A DNA stretch of 64,000 nt from Rhodoblastus sp963713695 (GTDB lineage: Bacteria; Pseudomonadota; Alphaproteobacteria; Rhizobiales; Beijerinckiaceae), in the NCBI GenBank assembly GCA_963713695.1, contig CAVQMU010000010.1:719120-783119 (forward strand), given 5' to 3'. The position numbers were made by a program, and so were the translations under genes. The notes under the pieces were generated by a model. That model was not told where the DNA came from. It did not search any database and saw only the letters and a list, made by a program, of their open reading frames with translations. Position 1 is the stretch's first letter. Every line of letters starts with the position of its first letter. Shown piece after piece: positions 1 through 8,162 of the stretch.

Positions 1-44
1 CTCGAAAAATTGCGTCTCAAAAATCCTGCGACCGAAAATCGTGA

Positions 45-584
45 TTAGACGGCGGACTCCGCCGTAAAGTGGAGCAGTTCTGGAAACTGTCGTTTTAGGT
101 ATGCTAGATGCTTCTTGTGGGCATCTTTGAGTGCGTCAGTCGTGGGGATATCCTTACTGCCAAGCAAATTGGGCTTACCGATCACCTCAAGCCATAGCTG
201 GGCGTACTCTTTGAGTGAGCCCTTGGACACATATAGCAAGCTATTTGTGCGTATCCGTTCTTCTGTCTCTGGCCATCCTGCCAATAGCCAACTCGCTACT
301 TTCTTCCGATTGTACGCATATCGTTCGCGGTTTTTTTGCGTTAGGTTTCGGAGAAATGGATTTGCGAGTTTTTCGAACACGGTAGTTGTAAAAGTATTTT
401 TGCTACATGATCCTCCACAGTGCAACGACCACGACGCTGGTATCGGTTCAGTCAGCCTCAAAGCGTATGGTACCAAGCCGATGCCTTCATCTTGGCTTTG
501 TTTAACTTGTGACCAGTTAGTATTACCGCACGAGCCACATTTCACGCGAGGACCGCAAGCAAGATAGCTATATTTCAAATACAT
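45..584 (-). CDS. Small CxxC (zinc-ribbon-like) protein of unknown function
   Basis: A 179-residue protein whose family I do not recognise. Near the N-terminus it has a Cys-Gly-Ser-Cys pair and about 40 residues later a His-Cys-Gly-Gly-Ser-Cys cluster, together a plausible zinc-binding knuckle. The rest is basic and helical, rich in Lys, Arg and Trp. I place the start at the ATG at 584 because AAGAGG lies 6 bases upstream; a TTG at 608 would add eight residues. It begins 13 bases after the stop of the PIN-domain gene, so the two are probably co-transcribed and translationally coupled. The DNA is clearly less GC-rich than the core genes to the right, which suggests horizontal acquisition. A nucleic-acid-binding partner of the PIN protein is only a guess. 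Confidence 0.6.
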   Translation of the reverse strand: MYLKYSYLACGPRVKCGSCGNTNWSQVKQSQDEGIGLVPYALRLTEPIPASWSLHCGGSCSKNTFTTTVFEKLANPFLRNLTQKNRERYAYNRKKVASWLLAGWPETEERIRTNSLLYVSKGSLKEYAQLWLEVIGKPNLLGSKDIPTTDALKDAHKKHLAYLKRQFPELLHFTAESAV

Positions 585-597
585 CTGAAACCTCTTA

Positions 598-1489
598 TTA
601 GTAGCCAAAAACGCTCGACAGAAGCCGCTGAAACCATCGTCGCTGTAGCAACCAACTCAGCCAAAGGGGCGGCATCGCAAACATTTCTCGAAGCAAAATT
701 TCCGATTCCGCGTATATCTCTCCCGCCCTCGTGTCGCTTGTAAGAAAGCCATCGAAATAAGTTGCGAACGTTGCAAAATTTGCGTCGACAACGTCGTTGC
801 GCAACTTCTCATGCTTTATTTTGGCCGCGCTACCATCCCTGATGCGCTTGAGAATCGACACGTAGCTGCAAATCGCATAGCGGAAAACAAACGTGTTGCG
901 TTGTTGTCGGCTTCGCGGTCGTGGCGGCACGTTTGGATGCACTTTGAAAAAAAAACTCATCAGCAAGTGTGCAAATCATCTCACACTGCTTGTCAAACAT
1001 TCGCGGCGTCTGATCTTCGCGGCGGCGCAAAATCTTGAGTTCCTGCGGCGAGTATGTTTTCGCCATCAAGTCGATTCCAGATGCGAGTGTAGGCGCATCG
1101 AGGAGCATCTTATTAATGATGCCAGCCGCTTCCCGGCCATGCTCCAAAAGCTGACCCTGAAGAAACGGATCGCCGCGTTTTGCGGCAAGCAAAGCCTGAC
1201 AAAAATCGGGAAACCCACTTGTGGAAAGGTCGTCAATCAGCGGCGTCCGCGAGGCGGCAGCGCGCCCAGTCAGTTCGCATACCTCCTGTGTTGCCTTCAA
1301 TACGATCACTTGTCGTGGAAATTGAACGAGAATTTCCATACGAGCAAAGATTGAGGCCAGTGTGTCCTGTTTGTAAGCCTCCATGGCCGCGTATTCCGTG
1401 AGAACCGCGTAATTATCCGACGAGTCCGACAAGTAAACCCTAAGCGCGTCACATTGAAGAAAATTGCTGTCGATGACTTTCTGCATCAC
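598..1489 (-). CDS. PIN-domain protein, interrupted by a frameshift at a 9-T run
   Basis: Read as one gene, this is a 296-residue PIN-like (RNase-fold) protein. The N-terminus carries a VIDSN motif, which would supply the first metal-binding aspartate. The C-terminal part carries NDVVDANFATFATYFDGFLT followed by SD, the usual last PIN strand with its acidic residues. The two halves are in different frames and meet at a run of nine T on the coding strand (947-955); with eight T the frame is continuous. Start is GTG 1489 or ATG 1486. The open frame continues 57 codons further upstream, through recombinase-like sequence. The CxxC protein follows 13 bases downstream. Single-strand RNA cleavage is typical of the fold, but the target is unknown. 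Confidence 0.6.
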
Positions 1490-1522
1490 GCCATACGCCT
1501 CGGAATCGTCGCCGCGCGTACA

Positions 1523-1660
1523 TTGTAGCTGCGGCCAATCGAGCGAAACGTCGGCGGTCGCGCGGCTGATCTTCTTCCGAAAAACAGGCTCGCAGCCTGC
1601 GGCCTTCGATTGGGCAAGCTTGCTGGCGAGGTCTTGCGTGTCGGTCTCATGCCCTTTTAT
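1523..1660 (-). pseudogene. Remnant of serine recombinase (Tn3-type resolvase) N-terminus
   Basis: Translated from the ATA codon at 1660, this stretch reads TDTQDLASKLAQSKAAGCEP and then VFRKKISRATAD. That closely matches the resolvase N-terminal segment that normally reads roughly ST-x-x-Q-D-L, KAAGCE-x-IF and KxSGAxAD. The catalytic-serine segment (normally YARVST) is degenerate and there is no start codon: a TAG lies directly upstream at 1661-1663. After DWPQLQ the similarity stops and the same open frame runs into the PIN gene. I interpret it as the scar of a transposon or integrative element that carried or flanked the PIN/CxxC pair. Confidence 0.6.
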
Positions 1661-1744
1661 CTAACAGACTTATCGGCTCATGATGAGACGTTCGCAGAAC
1701 CGTCTGCAATGAGCCGCACGCGGTCATCGCATCATGACACCAAG

Positions 1745-1759
1745 TGTGGTTTCACCACA
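1745..1759 (-). terminator. Weak hairpin just after the PaaK-like gene
   Basis: TGTGGT, a three-base loop and ACCACA form a 6-bp stem two bases beyond the stop of the leftward operon. There is no T-tract, so it is at best a weak or Rho-assisted terminator or an mRNA 3'-end stabiliser. Confidence 0.25.
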
Positions 1760-1761
1760 AG

Positions 1762-2997
1762 CTAACCGATCGGACGCTCGTCGGCGATCACCTTGCCGTC
1801 ATTTGGCAGTTCGCCCGGGGCGACGATTTCGACGCCGCCTTTGAGCTTGGTCACTGCCTGGAGCGTGGCGGCGAGGGCGGCGCGAAGCTCGGGCGAATCC
1901 TTCGCCGCTTCGACCCGGAGGATCATGGCGTCCTGCTCTTCGGATCTTGTCACGGCGAGCCGCAGCTTTTGAACTTCGGGATGGCGTTTTGCGATTTCGC
2001 CGATCTGTTTGGCGTGGACGAACATGCCCTTGACCTTGGTCGTCTGGTCGGCGCGTCCCAGCCAGCCTTTCAGCCGCATGTTGGTGCGACCGCAGGAGGA
2101 GAGGCCCGGCGCGACCGCGGAGAGATCTCCGGTGCCGAAACGCAGCAGCGGATAATCGGCATTGAGCCGCGTGACCACGACTTCGCCGACTTGACCCTCG
2201 GCGACGGGGTCGTCCGATCCCGGCCGCACGATTTCGACGATCAGCCCTTCATTGACGATCAGCCCGTCCATCGCCGCGGTTTCATAGGCGATCATGCCGA
2301 GATCGGCCGTTGCATACGCCTGCTTGACGTCGACCCCTCGCGCGAAAAGTTCGGCGCGAAGGCTCGCCGGCAAAGCGGCGCCGGAAACGAGGCCATGCAC
2401 AAGGCTCGATGTGTCGAGCTTCATCTCCGCGCCCTTGTCGAGCAGGATTTTGAGAAAATCCGGGGTGCCCGCATAGGCGCGCGGACGCAGATGATGGATG
2501 GCCTCGACCTGCTGTTCGGTATTGCCGACGCCGCCGGGAATGACGGGACAGCCCAGCGCATGGGCGCCGCTCTCCATGATGTGGCCGCCCGGCGTGAGAT
2601 GGTAGGAAAAGCAGTTGAGGACGATGTCGCCCTTCCTGACGCCGGCGGCGCGGAAGGCGCGCGCCGCGCCCCACCAATCCCCGGACTGTCCCTCGGGCTC
2701 GAAGATCGGGCCGGGCGAGACCAGCAGCCGCTTGAGAGCTGAAGGGCGTATCGCCGTCAGGCCGCCGAAGGGCGGCGCGCCGGCTTGCGCCTCGGTCAGC
2801 TCGTTTTTGCGGATGACGGGAATGGCGGCCAGCTGCGCGCGTCCGCGGAGCGCGTCTATATCCACGCCGCGCAATTGTGCGCGCAATCCTGGCGCGCGTC
2901 GCACGGCGACTTTCAGCAGGCTCCGCAGGTCGCGAAACAGCGCCATTTCGCGCGATTGCGGCGCGCGTGTTTCCAGACGATCGTAAAAAACTGACAT
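1762..2997 (-). CDS. Phenylacetate-CoA ligase (PaaK)-like adenylate-forming enzyme
   Basis: A 411-residue member of the PaaK-like acyl/aryl-CoA ligases, which activate a carboxylic acid with ATP to an acyl-adenylate and transfer it to CoA. Seen: AYATADLG in place of the YGxSE-type A5 motif, a GRTNMRLKGWLGRAD core hinge (A8-like) and a late C-terminal lysine. The usual SSGTTGKP phosphate-binding loop is replaced by VSPGPIFEPEG, so this belongs to a divergent subfamily. I use the ATG at 2997, preceded by GGGGGCGGG. A longer reading would overlap livF. It is the last gene of the Liv-type operon, so it probably activates the acid imported by the transporter. The substrate is not evident. Confidence 0.8.
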   Translation of the reverse strand: MSVFYDRLETRAPQSREMALFRDLRSLLKVAVRRAPGLRAQLRGVDIDALRGRAQLAAIPVIRKNELTEAQAGAPPFGGLTAIRPSALKRLLVSPGPIFEPEGQSGDWWGAARAFRAAGVRKGDIVLNCFSYHLTPGGHIMESGAHALGCPVIPGGVGNTEQQVEAIHHLRPRAYAGTPDFLKILLDKGAEMKLDTSSLVHGLVSGAALPASLRAELFARGVDVKQAYATADLGMIAYETAAMDGLIVNEGLIVEIVRPGSDDPVAEGQVGEVVVTRLNADYPLLRFGTGDLSAVAPGLSSCGRTNMRLKGWLGRADQTTKVKGMFVHAKQIGEIAKRHPEVQKLRLAVTRSEEQDAMILRVEAAKDSPELRAALAATLQAVTKLKGGVEIVAPGELPNDGKVIADERPIG

Positions 2998-3043
2998 TCC
3001 CGCCCCCGGCAATTTTCTCTGCGTCCTGAACGCGGCTTTGGCC

Positions 3044-3895
3044 TCAGGCGAGCCAGCGCTTGCGGCGCTTGTAATGTTTGATGTCGCGAAAACTCTTGCG
3101 ATTGTCGCCGGAGACGCCAAGGTAGAATTCCTTCACGTCCTGGTTCTCCGCCAGAACCTTGGCCTCGCCGTCGAGCACGATGCGGCCGTTTTCCATGATG
3201 TAGCCGTAGGTCGCGTAGCGCAGCGCGATATTGGCGTTCTGTTCGGCCACCAGAAAGGACACGCCTTCCTGCTCGTTGAGCATGCGCACGATCTCGAAAA
3301 TCTCCTCGACGATCTGCGGCGCCAGTCCCATCGAGGGCTCGTCGAGCAGGATCATCGACGGTCTCGACATCATGGCGCGTCCGATGGCGCACATCTGCTG
3401 CTCGCCGCCCGACGTATAGCCAGCCATCAACTGCCGCCGCTGTTTTAGACGCGGGAACAGCGTGTAGATCCTTTCAAGGTCGCGGGCGACGGCGCGGCGC
3501 CCGTCGCGGCGGGTGAAGGCGCCGGTGAGCAGGTTTTCCTCGACGCTGAGATGGCCGAAGCAATGCCGTCCCTCCATCACCTGGATGCAGCCGCGCCGCA
3601 CCAGCTCGTTGGGGCTGAGGCGGTCGACGCGCTTGCCCAGAAATTCGATCGAGCCCTTGGTCACATCGCCGCGCTCGGCGCGCAAAAGATTGGACACCGC
3701 CTTGAGCGTCGTCGTCTTGCCCGCGCCGTTGGCGCCGAGCAGCGAGACGATGCCGCCCCTGGGAACGGTCAGCGAGACGCCCTTGAGGACGAGGATGACG
3801 TGATCGTAGATCACTTCGACATTGTTGACGGAGAGAACGGCCTCTGTCGCGGCGTCCTTCGTGGCTGGCGTCGTGGGTAGCGGCGTCGCGGACAT
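3044..3895 (-). CDS. livF: Branched-chain amino acid-type ABC transporter ATP-binding protein LivF
   Basis: A 283-residue ABC ATPase of the LivF type. It has Walker A GANGAGKT, signature TSGGEQQM, Walker B MILLDEPS and the H-loop region replaced by the LivF-typical EQNANIAL. It would energise import through LivH/LivM on the cytoplasmic face together with LivG. AGGAAG sits correctly for the ATG at 3895; an upstream in-frame ATG at 3922 lacks a ribosome-binding site. The C-terminus is extended by a basic tail (KHYKRRKRW) beyond the usual LivF end, as in relatives encoded beside acyl-CoA ligases. It lies between the binding-protein gene and the PaaK-like ligase. Confidence 0.92.
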   Translation of the reverse strand: MSATPLPTTPATKDAATEAVLSVNNVEVIYDHVILVLKGVSLTVPRGGIVSLLGANGAGKTTTLKAVSNLLRAERGDVTKGSIEFLGKRVDRLSPNELVRRGCIQVMEGRHCFGHLSVEENLLTGAFTRRDGRRAVARDLERIYTLFPRLKQRRQLMAGYTSGGEQQMCAIGRAMMSRPSMILLDEPSMGLAPQIVEEIFEIVRMLNEQEGVSFLVAEQNANIALRYATYGYIMENGRIVLDGEAKVLAENQDVKEFYLGVSGDNRKSFRDIKHYKRRKRWLA

Positions 3896-3964
3896 CGGGT
3901 TTCTTCCTGACGGTTCGATCATCGCGGCGCCGGCCTTTTTTGGCCGGCGCCGCTGGACGTCATG

Positions 3965-5281
3965 TCACTTCGCGTCGCAGACTTCGGTGCGAACAGGCCA
4001 GGGCGCGTTCTTTTCGGAATAGGCCTTCGCCGCCTCCTCGAGCAGCGGCTCGACCTTCGCCGTCAGCGGTTCGATCCAGTCCGACGACTTCACCCATTTG
4101 GCGCCGTCCCATTGCTGCACGAAGGTCGGGCGATGGCCATTGTGATCGTCGCAGGAAAGCTTGATCGGGCCGGCAAATCCGCCGAGCCCGAGTTCCTTCA
4201 GCCTGGCGGCGTCGATATTGATCGTCTCCAGCCCGCGCCGCACGTCTTCGCCGGTCACCGCCTTCTTGCCGGTGAGCTTTTGCGCGTTGCGGATGCCCTC
4301 GGCGATCAGCACGGCGTTATAAACGCCGCGATCGTAAAGCAGCTGGCCGACCTTGTCCTTGGATTCGACCTGGCTCTTGCCCTTGTCGACGACATATTTC
4401 TGGATGTCGGCAATCGCCGGGAAGTCGGGCGTCGCGGCATGCCAGTTGATGCTCTTGAAGCCCTTGGCGCCGTCGCCGGCGGGCTTGACGTCGTCTTCGC
4501 CCGGCCACCAGATCGAAATGAACTTGTTCATCGGGAAACCGGCCTGCACCGCTTCCTTGACCGCGGTCGGGTTCATCGCGCCCCAGCCGTACATGACGAT
4601 ATAATCGGGCGCGTCGCGGCGCACGTTGAGCCATTGCGCCGACTGGTTCTGCATTTCCGAGCCGGCGACCGGATAGAGCTTGGCCTCGAAGCCATAATCT
4701 TTCGCGAATTGCGCGAGCATGGCGAGCGGCTCCTTGCCGAAGCCGGCGTCGAGGTAGAGATAGCCGATCTTCTTGCCCTTGAGCTTGTCGAGGCCGCCCT
4801 CCTGCTGGCCGATGTAGCTGACGATCATCGACAGGCCGTCCCAATAGGTATCCGGCGGATTGAACACCCAGGGGAAGACGTTGCCGCGCGCCGAGGCCGA
4901 AAGGCCGTAGGCCATGGAGAGGATCGGAATCTTGTCGACCGCCGCCTTGGGGATCAGCGGCAGGGTCGTGCCGGTCGACCAGGGATTGATCATGACCGGC
5001 GATTTCGACTTCACGCTCTCATAGCATTCGAGTCCCTTCTTGGTGTCGTAGCCGGTTTCGCATTCCTCGACGGCGATTTTCACGCCGCCGATGCCGCCGT
5101 CGCGCTCGTTCAGCATGGTCAGATAGTCGTGCATGCCATTGGCGATCGGGATGCCCGAGCCCGCGTAAGGCCCGGTGCGATAGGTGAACAGGGGGACATA
5201 AACCAAGTCTTCGGCCAGGGCGCCCAAAGGCGTCAGCACGGTCGATGCGGCAAGCAGGGCAGTGGCGATTCTCATTTTCAT
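3965..5281 (-). CDS. Periplasmic substrate-binding protein of Liv-type ABC transporter
   Basis: A 438-residue type I periplasmic binding protein of the LivJ/LivK class. A perfect GGAGGAAAG ribosome-binding site precedes the ATG at 5281. The N-terminus is a Sec signal peptide (basic MKMR, hydrophobic core, cleavage after LGALA). The mature part has the two-lobed ABC-binding-protein pattern, with conserved ECETGYDTKKGLECYE and ADYGFEAKLYPVAGSE-like stretches. It should deliver ligand to LivH/LivM. Because two acyl-CoA ligases flank the operon, an aromatic or aliphatic carboxylate is a more likely ligand than an amino acid. That is inference. Confidence 0.9.
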   Translation of the reverse strand: MKMRIATALLAASTVLTPLGALAEDLVYVPLFTYRTGPYAGSGIPIANGMHDYLTMLNERDGGIGGVKIAVEECETGYDTKKGLECYESVKSKSPVMINPWSTGTTLPLIPKAAVDKIPILSMAYGLSASARGNVFPWVFNPPDTYWDGLSMIVSYIGQQEGGLDKLKGKKIGYLYLDAGFGKEPLAMLAQFAKDYGFEAKLYPVAGSEMQNQSAQWLNVRRDAPDYIVMYGWGAMNPTAVKEAVQAGFPMNKFISIWWPGEDDVKPAGDGAKGFKSINWHAATPDFPAIADIQKYVVDKGKSQVESKDKVGQLLYDRGVYNAVLIAEGIRNAQKLTGKKAVTGEDVRRGLETINIDAARLKELGLGGFAGPIKLSCDDHNGHRPTFVQQWDGAKWVKSSDWIEPLTAKVEPLLEEAAKAYSEKNAPWPVRTEVCDAK

Positions 5282-5321
5282 GTCTTTCCTCCAAATGTGT
5301 TTTCGTTGTTTTTTCCGCGTC

Positions 5322-6398
5322 TCAATACGGGAAGGGCCAGACGCGCAGCTTCTGCTTTCCGACCTGCCAGAGCCGCGCCAGCCCATGCGGCTCGACGATC
5401 AGGAAAAATATGATCATCGCGCCGGTGATCAGGTAGGTCAGGTGCTCCACCGTCGCCGACTGGACGGGGATGCCGAAGGTCGAGGGCAGGGCGCGAATGA
5501 GGATCGGCAGCACGTGGATCAGCGCCGCGCCGAGAAACGAGCCGAGCAGGCTGCCGAGACCGCCGATGATCACCATGAACAGCAGCAGGAAGGACAGGTT
5601 GATGTTGAAGGCCTCGGGCTCCGCCGAGCCGAACCACAGGAACACCATCAACGCGCCCGCGACGCCCGCGTAAAAGCTCGACACCGCGAAGGCCAGCAAT
5701 TTCGCCTGCAGCAGCTTGATGCCCATCAATTGCGCGGCTATGTCCATGTCGCGCACCGCCATCCACATGCGCCCGATCCGGCCATGCACGAGATTGGAGG
5801 CGATCCACGTCATGGCCACGACGATCGTCAGCACCACGAGATAACGGGCGACCGGCGTCGCCGTCGCGCCGGTGATCGCTATCCCGAACAATGTATGCAC
5901 GGGAACCTCGATGGCGCCGGAATCGCTGTAATTGGTCAGCCAGGGAATGCGGCCGAAACACCATTGCAAAAAGAATTGCGCGGCGAGCGTCGCGATGGCC
6001 AGATAAAAGCCTTTTATGCGCAGGCTCGGCAGTCCGAACAGCACGCCGACCGCACAGGAGGCGAAGCCGGAGACGATGATCCAGACGATGACGTTCACTT
6101 GCGGGAACGCCGAGGACAATTTGTAGCAGGCGAAGGCGCCGACGCCCATGAAGGCGGCTGTTCCCAGCGACAGCAGGCCGGTATAGCCGGTGAGAATATT
6201 GAGTCCGATCGCGGCGAGCGCGAAGACCAGCAGCGGGATCATCACCGAGCTGATGAAAAAGGAGCCGCCGAACAGCGGAATTCCGATGAAGGCGACGGCG
6301 AGGATGACCGCCATCCCCACGCGGTCCTGCCGGATCGGAAAGATCGCCATGTCCTCGGCGTAATTCGTCTTGAACTGGCCCGCTTCGCGATAGAACAT
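5322..6398 (-). CDS. livM: Branched-chain amino acid-type ABC transporter permease LivM
   Basis: A 358-residue inner-membrane permease with about ten hydrophobic segments. It has the LivM hallmark LNILTGYTGLLSLGTAAFMG near the N-terminus and the cytoplasmic coupling loop around VRDMDIAAQLMGI. Start chosen at ATG 6398, with GAGGA upstream; longer readings run back into livH in another frame. It begins 7 bases after the livH stop, so the pair is translationally linked. It forms the channel with LivH. Confidence 0.92.
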   Translation of the reverse strand: MFYREAGQFKTNYAEDMAIFPIRQDRVGMAVILAVAFIGIPLFGGSFFISSVMIPLLVFALAAIGLNILTGYTGLLSLGTAAFMGVGAFACYKLSSAFPQVNVIVWIIVSGFASCAVGVLFGLPSLRIKGFYLAIATLAAQFFLQWCFGRIPWLTNYSDSGAIEVPVHTLFGIAITGATATPVARYLVVLTIVVAMTWIASNLVHGRIGRMWMAVRDMDIAAQLMGIKLLQAKLLAFAVSSFYAGVAGALMVFLWFGSAEPEAFNINLSFLLLFMVIIGGLGSLLGSFLGAALIHVLPILIRALPSTFGIPVQSATVEHLTYLITGAMIIFFLIVEPHGLARLWQVGKQKLRVWPFPY

Positions 6399-6405
6399 CC
6401 GGTCC

Positions 6406-7362
6406 TCAAATCCGCTCGATGATTTTTTCGCCGAACAGGCCCTGTGGCCGGAACAGCAGGAAGGCGAGGGCGATGGCGTAGGCCAGCCAGCTTTCGATGC
6501 CGCCGCCGACCAGCGGGCCCCAATAGAATTCGCCAAGCTTTTCGCCGATGCCGATGATCAGTCCGCCGACGATGGCGCCGGGCACGGACGTGAAGCCGCC
6601 GAGGATCAGCACCGGCAGCGCCTTCATGGCGACGACCTGCAGCGCGAAGGAAACGTCGGAGCGCGCGCCCCACATGATTCCCGTGGCGAGCGCCACGACG
6701 CCCGCGGTGAACCAGACCACGACCCAGATCTGATTGAGGGATATGCCGACCGACAGCGCCGCCTGATGATCGTCGGCGACCGCGCGCAAGGCCCTGCCTA
6801 TGCGGGTCTTCTGGAAGAACAAGGCGAGGCCCGCGACCATGATCGTGGCGATGACGGCCGCGGCGATGTCGATTTTCTGCAACCTGACGAAGCCGCCGAG
6901 AATTTTCAGGTTCAGCGCGCCCGTCGGCAGGCCGAGCGGGCCGACGATCATGTTTTTCGGATTGCCGCCGAACACCAGCTCGCCGAAGCCGATCAGGAAA
7001 TAGGTCAGGCCGAAAGTCGCCATGAACAGGATGATGTCGGGCTGGTTGACCAGGGGCCGCAGCACGATGCGTTCGACGCCGACCGCCAGCAGGTACATGA
7101 CGCCGAGCGTCAGCGCGAGCGCGACATAGGCGGGGACGCCTTTTTCATGCAGGCCGACGAGGGTCAGCGCTGCAAAGACCATCATGATCCCCTGCGCGAA
7201 ATTGAACACGCCCGAGGCCTTGAAGATCAGCACGAAGCCGAGCGCAATCAGCGCGTAGAGCATGCCGCCGACGAAACCTTCCCAGAGTGTCTGCGCGAGA
7301 AGGTCGGGCGCGCCGCCCATCTGCAGGAAAGGGTCGATGAAAATCTTGAAGAGCAGGTCCAT
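6406..7362 (-). CDS. livH: Branched-chain amino acid-type ABC transporter permease LivH
   Basis: A 318-residue permease with eight or more membrane segments. It carries the LivH signatures GGMLYALIALGFVLIFKASG and FNFAQG near the N-terminus and RALRAVADDHQAALSVGI as the ATPase-coupling loop. Its ATG overlaps the livG stop codon by one base, a sign of tight coupling. It pairs with LivM in the inner membrane. Confidence 0.93.
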   Translation of the reverse strand: MDLLFKIFIDPFLQMGGAPDLLAQTLWEGFVGGMLYALIALGFVLIFKASGVFNFAQGIMMVFAALTLVGLHEKGVPAYVALALTLGVMYLLAVGVERIVLRPLVNQPDIILFMATFGLTYFLIGFGELVFGGNPKNMIVGPLGLPTGALNLKILGGFVRLQKIDIAAAVIATIMVAGLALFFQKTRIGRALRAVADDHQAALSVGISLNQIWVVVWFTAGVVALATGIMWGARSDVSFALQVVAMKALPVLILGGFTSVPGAIVGGLIIGIGEKLGEFYWGPLVGGGIESWLAYAIALAFLLFRPQGLFGEKIIERI

Positions 7363-8162
7363 TAGTGCGCGACCCCCAGGTAGGCGTCGATCACTTTCGG
7401 ATCGGCCTTGACTTCATCCGGCGTCCCGTCGGCGATCTTGTGTCCATATTCGAGCACGACGATGCGGTCGGAGAGATCCATCACCACGCCGATGTCATGC
7501 TCGATCAGCGCGATGGTCGCGCCGAAGTGCTGGTTCACCTCGATGATGAAACGGCTCATGTCCTCTTTCTCCTCGAGGTTCATGCCGGCCATCGGCTCGT
7601 CAAGCAACAGCAGGTCCGGCTCCATGGCCAGGGCGCGGCCAAGCTCGACGCGCTTCTGCAGTCCGTACGGCAATTTGCCGACGGGGGTCTTGCGGATGTG
7701 CTCGATTTCGAGAAAGTCGATGATGTCCTCGCAGAACTTGCGATGTTCGATTTCCTCGCGCATTGCCGGGCCGAAGCGCAGCGCCTGCCAGAACAGGCCG
7801 CGCTTCATCTTCAGGCTCCGCCCCGCCATGATGTTGTCGAGCGTGGTCATGCCCTTGAACAGGGCGACATTCTGGAAGGTGCGGGCGATGCCCTGCCGCG
7901 AAGCCTCGTAGGGCTTCATCCGGGTCCGGGTCGCCCCCTTGAAGGTGATCCGGCCGGACTGCGGGTGGTAGAAGCCGTTGACGACATTCAGCATCGAGGT
8001 CTTGCCCGCGCCGTTCGGGCCGATGATGGCGCGGATCTCGCCCTTCCGGATGTCGAAGGACACGTTGGTGATGGCCTTGACGCCGCCGAACGACAGGGAG
8101 ACGTTTTCCACCGCCAGCAGGATTTCACGCGCGGGCGCGACGACGGGCGCGGGACTGTTCAT
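7362..8162 (-). CDS. livG: Branched-chain amino acid-type ABC transporter ATP-binding protein LivG
   Basis: A 266-residue ABC ATPase with Walker A GPNGAGKT, Walker B LLLLDEPMAG and the LivG-specific EHDIGVVMDL H-loop region. The signature reads LPYGLQKRVELGRAL, a variant of the usual LSYGxQR-type signature of this family. Its start overlaps the stop of the upstream acyl-CoA ligase by four bases (ATGA). It works with LivF at the LivH/LivM channel. Confidence 0.93.
   Translation of the reverse strand: MNSPAPVVAPAREILLAVENVSLSFGGVKAITNVSFDIRKGEIRAIIGPNGAGKTSMLNVVNGFYHPQSGRITFKGATRTRMKPYEASRQGIARTFQNVALFKGMTTLDNIMAGRSLKMKRGLFWQALRFGPAMREEIEHRKFCEDIIDFLEIEHIRKTPVGKLPYGLQKRVELGRALAMEPDLLLLDEPMAGMNLEEKEDMSRFIIEVNQHFGATIALIEHDIGVVMDLSDRIVVLEYGHKIADGTPDEVKADPKVIDAYLGVAH

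Noticed and set aside
3962..5413. Long open frame on the plus strand opposite the binding-protein gene
   Set aside because: It is a GC-bias shadow: low-complexity Arg/Gly/Asp composition, no motif, and the opposite strand has a clear signal peptide and domain.
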